DNA of 64,000 nucleotides from Aliikangiella sp965214955 (GTDB lineage: Bacteria; Pseudomonadota; Gammaproteobacteria; Enterobacterales; Kangiellaceae). The position numbers and the translations under genes were made by a program. The DNA lies in contig CBDCCU010000003.1 of the NCBI GenBank assembly GCA_965214955.1, positions 62,001-126,000 of the forward strand, given 5' to 3'. The notes under the pieces are model-generated. The model was given only the letters and a program-made list of their open reading frames with translations, ran no database searches and had not been told where the DNA came from. Shown here in pieces: positions 34,592 to 43,240 of this stretch. Positions within the stretch are counted from its first letter, which is position 1. Each line of letters begins with the position of its first letter.

Positions 34592-35599
34592 TTATTGTTT
34601 AAAATAATCGCGATACCACTCAACAAAATTATTGATCCCTTGCTGAATAGGCGTGTTTGGTTTAAACCCAACTGCCAACTCTAATTCTGATACATCAGCA
34701 CAAGTTGATGGAACATCTCCTGCTTGCAAAGGCATAAAGTTTTTAATTGCTTTTTTGCCTACGGCTGACTCAATAGCCTCAACAAAGTCCATTAGTTTTA
34801 CCGGGCTATTATTACCAATATTAAATACCCGATAATTAGCATAACTTGTCGCAGGATCAGGTTTTAAGCCACTCCATTGCGGGTTTCCTTGTGGAGGATT
34901 ATCCATCACTCTAACAACACCCTCAACAATATCATCAATATAAGTAAAATCTCTAATCATGTCGCCATTATTAAAGATATCAATCTGCTCCTGATTGATA
35001 ATACCTTTAGTAAATAAAAATAAAGCCATATCTGGACGACCCCAGGGGCCATAAACAGTAAAAAACCTTAACCCTGTGGTTTTAATACCATACAAGTGGC
35101 TATAACTATGCGCCATAAGCTCATTTGATTTTTTACTTGCAGCATAAAGCGATACAGGATGATCAATATTATGATGCTCAGAAAATGGCTGCAATTCATT
35201 AGCCCCATAAACTGAACTCGAAGAAGCATAAACCAAGTGTTCTATATTATTATGCCTAACACCTTCTAAAATATTTAAAAACCCAATAATATTACTTTCC
35301 ATGTATACATGAGGATTTTCAAGAGAATATCTAACTCCTGCTTGAGCAGCTAAATTAATTACCGCATCAAACTTATTGTTGGCAAATAAGCTTTCCATTG
35401 CTTCTTTATCTGCAATATCCATTTTTGTAAATGAAAATGCATCAAACTCTTCTAACATTTTCAAACGTGACAGTTTAATGTTGGGATCGTAGTAATCATT
35501 AATATTATCAATTCCAACGACTGAATCACCTCGATTAAGCAGGTATTTTGATACATGATAGCCAATAAAACCTGCTGCGCCCGTAACTAAAACATTCAT
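34592..35599 (-). CDS. NAD-dependent epimerase, UDP-glucuronate 4-epimerase type
   Basis: 335 residues, extended SDR. Rossmann motif VTGAAGFIGYHVSKYLL; catalytic YAASKKSNELMAHSY (Y-x3-K) and SSSSVYGAN; YGIKTTGLRFFTVYGPWGRP followed by MALFLF is the signature I associate with bacterial UDP-GlcA 4-epimerases (Cap1J-like), rather than with WbpP-type UDP-GlcNAc epimerases. It would make UDP-GalA. It lies 37 bp downstream of a TviB-like dehydrogenase, so a UDP-HexNAcA role is possible; the sequence supports UDP-GlcA more. Confidence 0.85.
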   Translation of the reverse strand: MNVLVTGAAGFIGYHVSKYLLNRGDSVVGIDNINDYYDPNIKLSRLKMLEEFDAFSFTKMDIADKEAMESLFANNKFDAVINLAAQAGVRYSLENPHVYMESNIIGFLNILEGVRHNNIEHLVYASSSSVYGANELQPFSEHHNIDHPVSLYAASKKSNELMAHSYSHLYGIKTTGLRFFTVYGPWGRPDMALFLFTKGIINQEQIDIFNNGDMIRDFTYIDDIVEGVVRVMDNPPQGNPQWSGLKPDPATSYANYRVFNIGNNSPVKLMDFVEAIESAVGKKAIKNFMPLQAGDVPSTCADVSELELAVGFKPNTPIQQGINNFVEWYRDYFKQ

Positions 35600-35636
35600 T
35601 ATTTTTCCTTAAAGCTTAAGTAATGTTTTAAGCCAA

Positions 35637-36926
35637 TTAAATTCTTTTAACGTATATGCCATTATTTTCTAAATCAGCTTTTGGCAAAATACCTTTTAAA
35701 TCAAAGAAAAAACCTTGATCGCTAAGCATAGATTTAAAATCTGAAGGAGTAAGTTTAGTGTAATCTTTATGAGAAACCGCAACAATCACAAGCTCACATT
35801 CACTAAATGCGCTCAATTCACTTAAGCTAACATTATAAATTGATTTTGCCTCAGCGGGATCAGCCATCGCATCATGAATAACGGGTTCTATACCATAGCT
35901 TCTAAGCTCTTTAATTAAGTCTTCAACTTTAGAGTTTCTAAGATCGGGACAATCTTCTTTAAAAGTAAGCCCTAAAATCCCAACTTTAGCTGATTTAACC
36001 TTAATATCTCTTAAGATCATTTCTTTTACACAGCGCTGAACAATATGCTTCCCCATATTATCATTTACGCGACGGCCAGATTGAATAACCTCGGGTCTAT
36101 AACCGACTTGCTCAGCCTTATAAGTTAAATAGTAAGGATCAACACCAATACAATGGCCGCCCACTAGACCAGGTCTAAAGGGTAAAAAGTTCCACTTAGT
36201 ACCAGCCGCTTCAAGCACATCAAGGGTGTCAATATTCATTTTTTCAAAGATAACTGAAAGCTCATTCATGAGAGCAATATTTAAATCTCGCTGAGTGTTT
36301 TCAATAACCTTTGCAGCCTCAGCAACCTTAATCGTTGCAGCCTCATAAACACCAGCAGTTACAACACTGCTATAAACCTCAGATACAATTTTTAAGGTTT
36401 GAGCATCTTGCCCAGACACCACTTTGCGAATTTTAGTAAAAGTATGCTCTTTATCGCCAGGGTTAATTCTTTCGGGAGAATAACCTACGGTAAAATCATC
36501 ACCACAGGTTAGACCCGACTCAGCCTCTAAAATTGGCACACAATCTTCTTCAGTCGCGCCAGGGTAAACCGTAGACTCAAAAACAACAATATCTCCTTTT
36601 TTAAGAATTTTACCAATTGTTTTTGAAGCGCCAATCATTGGAGAAAGATCCGGTTGATTAGCGTGATTAATCGGTGTTGGCACTGCAACAATATGAAAAT
36701 CAGCTTTCTTTAAATCTTGCGGATCGCACGAAAATAAAATATCAGCCGATTTAAGCTCATGATCTTCAACTTCTAGGGTATGATCATGGCCTTTTTTAAG
36801 TTCATTGATGCGGTTTTGGTTTAAGTCAAAACCGATTACTTGGTGTGATTTGCCAAAAGCTACTGCAACGGGTAAGCCCACATAACCTAAACCTATAACA
36901 GAAATATTCCTTTTCACGAAAATCAA
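35637..36926 (-). CDS. Nucleotide-sugar dehydrogenase, UDP-GlcNAc 6-dehydrogenase type (TviB/VipA-like)
   Basis: 429 residues from a TTG at 36924-36926; GTG 36915-36917 (VKRNISVIGLGYVG) is an equally good start. NAD motif VIGLGYVGLPVAVAF; VAVPTPINHANQPDLSPM; STVYPGATEEDCVPILE; catalytic GLVGGHCIGVDPYYL with the active Cys; and GLTFKEDCPDLRNSKV in the C-terminal domain. This wording is that of the TviB/WbpO/VipA group, which oxidises UDP-GlcNAc or UDP-GalNAc to the uronic acid. A decayed relative lies at 60971-61978. Confidence 0.88.
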   Translation of the reverse strand: MIFVKRNISVIGLGYVGLPVAVAFGKSHQVIGFDLNQNRINELKKGHDHTLEVEDHELKSADILFSCDPQDLKKADFHIVAVPTPINHANQPDLSPMIGASKTIGKILKKGDIVVFESTVYPGATEEDCVPILEAESGLTCGDDFTVGYSPERINPGDKEHTFTKIRKVVSGQDAQTLKIVSEVYSSVVTAGVYEAATIKVAEAAKVIENTQRDLNIALMNELSVIFEKMNIDTLDVLEAAGTKWNFLPFRPGLVGGHCIGVDPYYLTYKAEQVGYRPEVIQSGRRVNDNMGKHIVQRCVKEMILRDIKVKSAKVGILGLTFKEDCPDLRNSKVEDLIKELRSYGIEPVIHDAMADPAEAKSIYNVSLSELSAFSECELVIVAVSHKDYTKLTPSDFKSMLSDQGFFFDLKGILPKADLENNGIYVKRI

Positions 36927-37005
36927 CTCATATTGTTAGTAGAATTAAGCGAATTATCCATTATAAATTTGATTAGTCAATTTATTCGCTAAGATTTTTT
37001 TATAT

Positions 37006-38385
37006 CTAAAACTGTTTAATTAATTCCGAAAGTTCTTTCAGCTTTTCCATCATTAATGTCTTATTTGATCGGGTCTCAAGATTTAATCTAATAACGGGCT
37101 CTGTATTGGATGCTCTTAAATTAAATCGCCACTCTTCAAACTCAACTGATACTCCATCTGTTTTATCTATGAATTTAGCATTAGAGGAATAAGTCGTTTT
37201 GATATGGGAAATGACTTTATTGGTATCTTTTACCTTAAAGTTGATTTCTCCTGGCGAAGGGAACTCATTAATCATACTATCAACTAAACCAGATAAATTC
37301 TGATTTTTAATCGACACTAGTTCGGCTATCAAAAGCCAAGGAATCATACCACTATCGCAATAGCCAAAGTCTCTAAAGTAGTGATGCGCGCTCATTTCTC
37401 CACCATATACAGCATCTTCTTTTTTCATTCTTTCTTTGATAAAAGCATGACCTGTTTTTGATTGAATAGCCTCTCCACCTAAAGTTCTTACAATCTTCTG
37501 CGTATTCCATACTAATCGAGGATCATGAATAACTTTCTGCTTTGGATCTTTCTCAAGAAAAGCTGCAGCCAATAAACCTACAATGTAATACCCTTCTAAA
37601 AAGCGTCCATTTTCATCAAACAAAAAACATCTATCAAAATCACCATCCCAAGCAATACCAAAATCTGCACCATGCTCTATAACAGCTTTAGCCGTTACAG
37701 TTTGATTTTCTGTAATTATCGGATTAGGTATACCATTAGGAAAAGTTGGATCAGGGTCATGATGAATTTTTATAAATTCAATAGGAATGTTTAAATGATT
37801 AAACTGTTCTTCAATTTCGTCGATTACATGTCCAGCCGCACCATTCCCTGAGTTAACCACCAGCTTTAGTGGTTTAACATTATTTAGATCAATATAAGTA
37901 AGTAAATGTTCGACATAAGGCTTAAGAATATTTATCTGTTTATAGTTTCCTTTTTTCTCTGAAACCTCTTTCTCCTTACTACTGAGATAATGTTCAGCTA
38001 AAGCTTTGATCTCTAATAATCCTGAATCATTAGAAATTGGCTGAGAAAACTTTTTTACTGGTTTCATACCATTATAATCAATCGGATTATGGGAAGCCGT
38101 AACCTCAATACCACCATCTACACCTAAATGTTGAACAGCAAAATAAACCTCTTCGGTGCCTGCCATTCCGATATCTAAGACATCAACCCCTGAGTCCATA
38201 ATTCCTTTAGCCAAAGCCACTTTTAAGCTTTCACTAGTTTCACGGACATCACCACCTAAAACAACAGACTTAGGTTTTAAGAAATTAGAATATGCTACCC
38301 CTATTGCGTAAGCAATATCATTGTTGAGTTCTCTACCAAGTTTGCCTCGAATATCGTATGCTTTAAAGCAAGTTAGCGTTATCAT
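37006..38385 (-). CDS. manB: Phosphomannomutase
   Basis: 459 residues. Opening CFKAYDIRGKLGRELN, phosphoserine loop VTASHNPIDYNGMK (catalytic Ser in TASHNP), metal site IAWDGDFDRCFLFDE, sugar-binding GGEMSAHHYFRDF (GEMS-x-H), and C-terminal phosphate site RASNTEPVIRLNLE. It interconverts mannose-6-P and mannose-1-P and feeds ManC. It is divergent from wecA, with about 180 bp between. Confidence 0.94.
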   Translation of the reverse strand: MITLTCFKAYDIRGKLGRELNNDIAYAIGVAYSNFLKPKSVVLGGDVRETSESLKVALAKGIMDSGVDVLDIGMAGTEEVYFAVQHLGVDGGIEVTASHNPIDYNGMKPVKKFSQPISNDSGLLEIKALAEHYLSSKEKEVSEKKGNYKQINILKPYVEHLLTYIDLNNVKPLKLVVNSGNGAAGHVIDEIEEQFNHLNIPIEFIKIHHDPDPTFPNGIPNPIITENQTVTAKAVIEHGADFGIAWDGDFDRCFLFDENGRFLEGYYIVGLLAAAFLEKDPKQKVIHDPRLVWNTQKIVRTLGGEAIQSKTGHAFIKERMKKEDAVYGGEMSAHHYFRDFGYCDSGMIPWLLIAELVSIKNQNLSGLVDSMINEFPSPGEINFKVKDTNKVISHIKTTYSSNAKFIDKTDGVSVEFEEWRFNLRASNTEPVIRLNLETRSNKTLMMEKLKELSELIKQF

Positions 38386-38482
38386 GTACTAGCCTTAACA
38401 AAAATTATAATTACTATTTTTTAATAGTAACCACAAAATCAATAAATTTGAACTAAACTCTACTCTTAAGCTTAATAAATCA

Positions 38483-38510
38483 TTGATATATTGAATTGAT
38501 GAAGTATAAT
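38483..38510 (+). promoter_or_regulatory. Promoter of the WecA-like gene
   Basis: TTGATA (38483-38488), 16-bp spacer, perfect TATAAT (38505-38510). It lies 55 bp before the start at 38565, in the divergent manB-wecA gap. Confidence 0.6.
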
Positions 38511-38564
38511 CTCGCACCTAAAATGTAAAAAATTGTCTAATGGAAAAAACAAAAAGGAACTATT

Positions 38565-39713
38565 ATGAGTGAAGCGTCAACGCTCATTGAACACTTTTTT
38601 TCTTCGTATGTACTGCTTTCATTAGTTGTATCACTAGCATGTATTCCTCTTCTGCGTCGCTTGGCAGTAAAAATAGACTTAATAGATCATCCTGGCGGTA
38701 GAAAACAACATAAAAACTCTGTACCACTAGCAGGTGGAGCCGCAATATTTTCATCAATAACAATCTGCGCACTAGTTTTTGGTTTACCCAAAAGTTATGA
38801 AGGTTTTGCAATAGCCGTTTGTGGCCTATTTTTAATTGGTTTTTTAGATGACAAGTATGATATTAGTGCTAGATTAAGGCTTATTATTCAAACAGCTTTA
38901 GTCATTTTTGCACTATGGCTAGATAATAATTGGGTTTCTCAGATTGCATTCACTAGTGAAATTTCCCTTCAACTACATCAGTTCCAATATCTATTCTCAG
39001 TTATTCTTATATTAGGGATTATAAACGCGGTTAATATGCTAGATGGACTTGATGGATTATCTTCTGGAGTGGTTCTGATAATACTCGGTTTTATGATTGG
39101 TTTATCCAGTATTAGCGCTGGTACAGAAGGAATATCTGCAATTTCATTGGTGATATTTGGTGCGGTACTAGGTTTTTGGGCTTTTAATTACCGTTTTTCA
39201 TGGCGAGAAAGAGCTTCAGTATTTATGGGAGATTCTGGAACGATTGTCTTAGGTTTTGCACTGCCCTACCTAGCCATTAAACTGGTTAATGTCGCACCGC
39301 AAAGCTCACCCGAATCTTTAATGCTTTGGCTATTTGCCCTTCCTATTTGGGATATTTGTGCAGTAATAATCAAACGAATGAGAGATGGGAAGTCACCACT
39401 TAAAGCGGGTAGAGATCATATTCATCATGTGTTAATGGCTTCTGGACTTACAGTAAGGCACAGCTTGCATTTGATATACCTACTTACTTTAGCATCAATA
39501 TCTTTTGGCGTTGCACTCAATCACTTTATGTTAACAAAGTTAGAAAGTTATGTTGCATTTATTATTTGTATGGGTTTTTATTTAGCAAGAGTTGGCTCTT
39601 TGTATAGAAAACCACAGAGTGAAACTTACAATTATGAAAAGTACGGTGATCGTAGACAAACGAATATTTCAACTATAATTCCAATAGAAAAGAAATCAAA
39701 AACGTTAAGTTAG
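38565..39713 (+). CDS. wecA: Undecaprenyl-phosphate N-acetylhexosamine-1-phosphate transferase (WecA-like)
   Basis: 382 residues with about 11 TM segments, MraY/WecA family. LIDHPGGRKQHKNSVPLAGG; the Mg-binding GFLDDKYDISARLRL; NAVNMLDGLDGLSSG; FMGDSGTIVLGF; and the cytoplasmic HIHH motif AGRDHIHHVLMASG. It transfers a HexNAc-1-P from the UDP-sugar to undecaprenyl phosphate, the first step of Wzx/Wzy-type glycan assembly. It is the only plus-strand gene of the polysaccharide locus. The ATG has AAAGGAAC. Confidence 0.92.
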   Translation: MSEASTLIEHFFSSYVLLSLVVSLACIPLLRRLAVKIDLIDHPGGRKQHKNSVPLAGGAAIFSSITICALVFGLPKSYEGFAIAVCGLFLIGFLDDKYDISARLRLIIQTALVIFALWLDNNWVSQIAFTSEISLQLHQFQYLFSVILILGIINAVNMLDGLDGLSSGVVLIILGFMIGLSSISAGTEGISAISLVIFGAVLGFWAFNYRFSWRERASVFMGDSGTIVLGFALPYLAIKLVNVAPQSSPESLMLWLFALPIWDICAVIIKRMRDGKSPLKAGRDHIHHVLMASGLTVRHSLHLIYLLTLASISFGVALNHFMLTKLESYVAFIICMGFYLARVGSLYRKPQSETYNYEKYGDRRQTNISTIIPIEKKSKTLS

Positions 39714-39729
39714 GATCTATAGATCCTAA
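39710..39729. terminator. 20-bp perfect palindrome spanning both convergent stop codons
   Basis: TTAGGATCTATAGATCCTAA covers the TAG of wecA (39711-39713) and the TAG of the minus-strand gene (39726-39728). It can form a hairpin in either transcript, but there is no T-run, so it is a barrier or symmetric site rather than a textbook terminator. Confidence 0.5.
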
Positions 39730-40991
39730 TGACCTATTCCAAAATATTTTATTCCATACTCTTCAGTTAAATTTTTAGAATATATATTTCTACCATCAAA
39801 AATAGCTTTTGCTTTTAACTTATTCGATAGTGCTTGAAAATCTGGGCTCCAGAACTCTTTCCATTCAGTGCAAATTGCTAAAACATCTGTTTCCTCGACA
39901 CATTCAATACTTGATTTGCAGTAAACTATTTGTTCATGCTTGGGAAATATTGTTTTAAAACTATTCATTGCTTTGGGATCATAGATCCTAACTTTACAAC
40001 CATAAGCTAACAATGATTCTGCTAAGATGATCGCAGGTGAGCCATTAATTGAGTCAGTTTCTGGCTTAAACGCTACTCCCCAAATTGCAATCGTTTTACC
40101 ACTTAACTGACCATTAAAAAATTGCCATATTTTTCTAAACAATAAATCTTTTTGCCGCTCATTAATTTTATCAACGACTTCTAACAGTCCTAAATCATCG
40201 CCACGTTGTTTTAATTTTTTTGCAACCTTTTTTAGATTAGCTTCCAATGTCCTACCACCAAAACCACAGCCAGGGTAAAGATAATCTTTACCAATACGCG
40301 GATCTAAACCAATACATTCACGAACCACTTCTATATCGACATTTAATCTTTCAGCAAGAGAGGCCATTTCATTCATAAAACTTAACCTTGTTGCCAACAT
40401 TGCATGGCCTGCAAAGTTTGAAAATTCTGCTTCGGTACTGCTCACGCGTTTAATACAGTTTTTTACTCTATTAAATGGATAAAAAAGTAATTCGGCTTTT
40501 CTGGCTGCTTTATCTGAATCACAACCTAACAAAATTAAATTAGGTCTAGAAAAATCAGAAATTGCTCGCCCTTCTCTTACCAATAAAGGAACACTGCACA
40601 CTTCAATATTAAGGTTAATTTTTGAAAGTTCTTCCTTAAAATACTGAGTTTCACCAATATCAGAAGGCTTCAAAAGGATCGCAGTTGAAGTATCACCTAC
40701 TATCCTTTTAAGTACTTCCGAATAGTGTTTTTCAATTTCTAAGAAATTAATCTCATTAATGATAATGATATCAATTGATAAATCTAATTTTTTATTTTCA
40801 TTGTCAAACTCATCAATTAACTTCAGTCGCTCTGTGCTAATTTGTTCATTGTAAAGAGGCAATAGGCCAGGTTCCAATTGATAATTCTCTATGGATGATT
40901 GAGTTAATAGATAAACCTGATTCCCTACAGATGCAAATAGTGCACTAGACACAAAAATATTTAATCCTTCACCAATCACTAAAATATTCAT
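39726..40991 (-). CDS. UDP-glucose 6-dehydrogenase-like protein lacking the catalytic residues
   Basis: 421 residues with the full-length UGD fold: the central STEAEFSNFAGHAMLATRLS and GLDPRIGKDYLYPGCGFGG, and the C-terminal AIWGVAFKPETDSINGSPA, match family landmarks. The key sites are changed. The NAD motif G-x-GYVG is GEGLNIF. SPEFLREG is VPLLVREG. The catalytic GGSCFPKD is GGRTLEAN, so Cys, Lys and Asp are all gone. No frameshift or stop is present and composition is as in its neighbours. A pseudoenzyme or a new activity is more likely than recent decay. It is the first gene downstream of pgi on the minus strand. Confidence 0.75.
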   Translation of the reverse strand: MNILVIGEGLNIFVSSALFASVGNQVYLLTQSSIENYQLEPGLLPLYNEQISTERLKLIDEFDNENKKLDLSIDIIIINEINFLEIEKHYSEVLKRIVGDTSTAILLKPSDIGETQYFKEELSKINLNIEVCSVPLLVREGRAISDFSRPNLILLGCDSDKAARKAELLFYPFNRVKNCIKRVSSTEAEFSNFAGHAMLATRLSFMNEMASLAERLNVDIEVVRECIGLDPRIGKDYLYPGCGFGGRTLEANLKKVAKKLKQRGDDLGLLEVVDKINERQKDLLFRKIWQFFNGQLSGKTIAIWGVAFKPETDSINGSPAIILAESLLAYGCKVRIYDPKAMNSFKTIFPKHEQIVYCKSSIECVEETDVLAICTEWKEFWSPDFQALSNKLKAKAIFDGRNIYSKNLTEEYGIKYFGIGH

Positions 40992-41031
40992 TTAAACTTT
41001 CTACTCTTCTACCATCATATTTTTTACTTTT

Positions 41032-41061
41032 ACTCTTTTACTCTTTTACTCTTTTACTAGT
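41032..41061. repeat. ACTCTTTT octamer repeat (3 copies plus part) at the pgi 3' end
   Basis: Units 41032-41039, 41040-41047 and 41048-41055, then ACTAG. On the minus strand (AAAAGAGT units) the run starts inside pgi and encodes its last residues V-K-E and the TAA stop (41046-41048), then continues into the gap. Confidence 0.85.
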
Positions 41062-42761
41062 TTAATTAAGCTCTCAGTCGATGCATCAAAATCCTTAACT
41101 CTTTCACTACCTTGCAATGCTGCTAGTGTTCCTTTAGACATTACTTTTCCTAACTCAACCCCCCATTGATCAAAAGGATTAATATCCCAAATAGAAGCCA
41201 TAACAAAAACTTTATGCTCATATAAAGCAATTAATTGACCAAGTGAATACGGAGTAAGCTCTTTGAGAAGTATGGTAGTTGAGGGCTGATCACCGGGGTA
41301 AAAACGGTGTGAAGATAAGTGATCTTTAGATCTAAGATTCGTGGTTCGAGGATCGAGGTTCGAGGTTTGAGATTCGAGGTTCGAAGCTAGAGAGCTAGAT
41401 TGATTTAAAGACTCTCTAACATCAAAAGAGCCCACCATTAACGCTCTAGATTGCGCAAAACAATTAGCAAGCGTTAATAAATGTTGTTCTTTCAAAGACT
41501 CTGAGTGAGATGATTGATTCTTTTCAAACCTTTTAATTGGTGCAATAAAATCACAATTAACTTTCTGTGTGCCTTGGTGTAAAAGTTGATAAAAAGCATG
41601 TTGCGCATTTGGACCAACTTCTCCCCATAATACAGGGCAGGTATCATAATCTGTTGTTTCACCATTTAATGTCGTTGATTTTCCATTGCTTTCCATTTCA
41701 AGTTGGGTAAGATAATCTGGAAAAAACTTCAGTCTTGCATCATAAGGTAATATTGCTTGGGCATTAATCTTCCTAAAATTAGTGTTCCAAACACCAATTA
41801 AGCCAAGTAAAACAGGAAGATTATTTTCAAAGCTTTCATTGGCAAAATGTCTATCTATTTCTCTAGCGCCATCAAGTAGCTCTCTAAAACTATCCATTCC
41901 AAGTTTAATTGCTATGCTTAAACCCACGCTAGACCATAATGAAAATCGGCCACCAACCCAATCCCACAAAGATAATTGATTTCTCTTAACGATACCCCAC
42001 TCATCCATTTTCTTACTATTCGATGAAATACCAATAAAATGCTGACTCAAAATTAAAGACACATTACTACAGTCGGTCATAAGCCATGCTTTAGCGGTTA
42101 AAGCATTTGATAATGTATCTATTGTCGTAAATGATTTTGAGACTAAAATAAAAATGGTGGTTTCAGGGTTTAATGATTCAAATAATGTTGAAACTTGCGA
42201 GCCATCCATTGTGGATGCAAAATGCACATTTACATTAGCTTTATTTTTAGTTAACTTAAATTCATCTAGCGAATCACAAACTAATAAAGGCCCTAAATCA
42301 GATCCACCAACACCAAGATTAACAATATCAGTAATCGGTTTTCCACTATAGCCACGCCATTGTCCCGAATGAATTCTTGAAACAATTTGTGAAACTTTAG
42401 TTAACTCTGTCTGAACTAGCTTATTAATGTCAACATCATCAACTGTCAAGCTATCATCTTTAGTTAACCTAAGCGCCGTATGCAAAGCCGCTCTATCTTC
42501 AGTAGTATTAACTTTTTTTCCATTCAATAAATGATTAATTTTAGATCTTAAGTTCGCTTTATCTGCTAATTTTAAAAGAAGTGATAATGATTTTTTATCG
42601 ACTTTTTGTTTGGAAAAATCGATGGTTAATTGATCAAATTTTTTCTGTAAATAATCAACTCTGTTTGAGTCTTCTACAAATAGATCACTAGTTCTTTTTT
42701 GATCTAATTGCTCAAAATATAATTCTAAGAACTTCCATTCTTTAGTTTTTGAAATTAACAT
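41046..42761 (-). CDS. pgi: Glucose-6-phosphate isomerase
   Basis: 571 residues, about 20 longer than E. coli Pgi. Interconverts glucose-6-P and fructose-6-P, feeding GDP-mannose and UDP-glucose synthesis. VGGRFSLWSSVGLSIAI, GESTTLNGET-like NGKSTTLNGETTDYDTCPVL, VGPNAQHAFYQLLHQGT and QWGVELGKVMSKGT (catalytic Lys region) are present. The surplus comes from a stretch before SSHRFYPGDQPSTTILL, where a 7-bp DNA repeat (41337-41385) encodes three 7-residue repeats (SNLESQT, SNLDPRT, TNLRSKD). Its 3' end is encoded by an octamer repeat. Confidence 0.92.
   Translation of the reverse strand: MLISKTKEWKFLELYFEQLDQKRTSDLFVEDSNRVDYLQKKFDQLTIDFSKQKVDKKSLSLLLKLADKANLRSKINHLLNGKKVNTTEDRAALHTALRLTKDDSLTVDDVDINKLVQTELTKVSQIVSRIHSGQWRGYSGKPITDIVNLGVGGSDLGPLLVCDSLDEFKLTKNKANVNVHFASTMDGSQVSTLFESLNPETTIFILVSKSFTTIDTLSNALTAKAWLMTDCSNVSLILSQHFIGISSNSKKMDEWGIVKRNQLSLWDWVGGRFSLWSSVGLSIAIKLGMDSFRELLDGAREIDRHFANESFENNLPVLLGLIGVWNTNFRKINAQAILPYDARLKFFPDYLTQLEMESNGKSTTLNGETTDYDTCPVLWGEVGPNAQHAFYQLLHQGTQKVNCDFIAPIKRFEKNQSSHSESLKEQHLLTLANCFAQSRALMVGSFDVRESLNQSSSLASNLESQTSNLDPRTTNLRSKDHLSSHRFYPGDQPSTTILLKELTPYSLGQLIALYEHKVFVMASIWDINPFDQWGVELGKVMSKGTLAALQGSERVKDFDASTESLIKLVKE
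41337..41385. repeat. Heptamer repeat (GTTCGAG-like, 7 units) inside the pgi coding region
   Basis: Seven consecutive 7-mers: ATTCGTG, GTTCGAG, GATCGAG, GTTCGAG, GTTTGAG, ATTCGAG, GTTCGAA. 49 bp of period 7. In the pgi frame it gives a peptide of period 7. The total insertion keeps the frame. Confidence 0.9.
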
Positions 42762-42769
42762 ATTATTAG

Positions 42770-42822
42770 TACGTGAGTATTTGAGTAAATAGTAAGATAG
42801 TAAGCAGAATTCTAGTAGTTTA
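42770..42822. repeat. Degenerate GAGTA/TAGTA repeat between the relic and pgi
   Basis: A low-complexity run of GAGTA, TAGTA and AAGTA-like units fills the gap from the stop codon of the four-helix-bundle relic (42820) to the pgi start. No gene. Confidence 0.5.
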
Positions 42823-43161
42823 GTATTTAAGGTTTACTTGCATCTTTCCCACCATTTTAAGCAATTCTTCACCTTCAGCTATCCAATCTTGACCAACAGA
42901 TTGATCAATATGGTTAATAGCAATACCAGTTTCTGTCTAAGTGATAAACTCTGCAATGGGATCTTTTGAAATTTGAAGGAATCTTAATTTTTTCCTTGGT
43001 ATAGTCTTTTTAAAAGCCTTCAGCAATATTAGAAGGAACAGAAAGAATAGAACGTGTTATTTGATCTTTAAATCCAAAATCTTTTAATCCAGTAAGCTCT
43101 TTATAAACATTAATGGTAAGTTCTTTACTTCTACACCAAATATCCAATTTTCTAAAATTCA
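42820..43161 (-). pseudogene. Four-helix-bundle protein (S23 ribosomal/IVP family) relic
   Basis: Minus-strand ATG 43159-43161 with GGAAG before it reads MNFRKLDIWCRSKELTINVY, then GFKDQITRSILSVPSNIAEG, the family signature, and then a stop right after EGF. Further frames give QISKGSIAEFITQTEIGIAI-like text and GEELLKMVGKMQVNLKY with a final TAA at 42820-42822. At least one in-frame stop and one or more frameshifts separate them. The family (encoded in 23S rRNA intervening sequences and free-standing near repeats and glycan genes) is of uncertain function. The relic lies between galU and pgi. Confidence 0.78.
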
Positions 43162-43240
43162 TAATACTTCCTTGTTAAAATTTTTATTCTATTCACTTAC
43201 TATTCTACTAGTTTAAACGTTTACTAATTTAATTGTCATC

